A stretch of DNA of 5,348 nt. It comes from Candidatus Cloacimonadota bacterium. Lineage in GTDB: Bacteria; Cloacimonadota; Cloacimonadia; Cloacimonadales; Cloacimonadaceae. The notes beneath the pieces are model-generated. The model was given only the letters and a program-made list of their open reading frames with translations. It made no database searches and was not told the origin of the DNA. Positions 5,322 through 5,348 of this stretch are shown one piece after another. The stretch is taken from assembly GCA_028681035.1 (NCBI GenBank), contig JAQUJJ010000196.1, positions 1-5,348 on the forward strand. The letters run 5' to 3'. The stretch's first letter is position 1, and every line of letters starts with the position of its first letter. The translations under genes and the position numbers were made by a program.

Positions 5322-5348
5322 CGTAACAAAAAGTGGCGGAAATTCAGT

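Overview
This window is a compact run of plus-strand genes from an accessory region of an unidentified bacterium. The protein families, exported beta-sandwich proteins and GC-poor hairpin-repeat intergenic DNA remind me of the PVC group (Lentisphaerae/Verrucomicrobia/Kiritimatiellae type). That is an impression from family resemblance, not a proof; no rRNA, tRNA or marker gene is present.

Layout. Positions 2-679 hold the 3' end of a gene of unknown function. Positions 680-882 are a non-coding spacer with three hairpins. From 883 the genes are packed almost without gaps: an alpha/beta-hydrolase lacking the start of its fold (883-1812), an exported beta-rich protein (1816-2751), an exported ankyrin-repeat protein with an extra C-terminal domain (2753-4045), and two small overlapping ORFs (4051-4293 and 4290-4472). 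Read together, the two small ORFs look like the 3' remnant of another alpha/beta-hydrolase. They overlap a membrane-anchored protein with a carboxypeptidase-regulatory-like domain (4469-5239). The window closes with repeated and inverted short sequences (5212-5321) that look like the edge of a mobile element and probably cut off the last gene.

How the genes may work together. A hydrolase or hydrolase remnant followed at once by an exported or anchored beta-rich partner appears twice, with a secreted ankyrin protein between the copies. Gene junctions are 3 nt, 1 nt, 5 nt, an ATGA overlap and a second ATGA overlap, so the block can be read as one transcript. The arrangement resembles arrays of lipase-type toxic effectors with envelope-located immunity or accessory proteins, in which orphan toxin 3' ends remain attached to partner genes. 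The toxin/immunity reading is an inference; no secretion apparatus gene is visible here.
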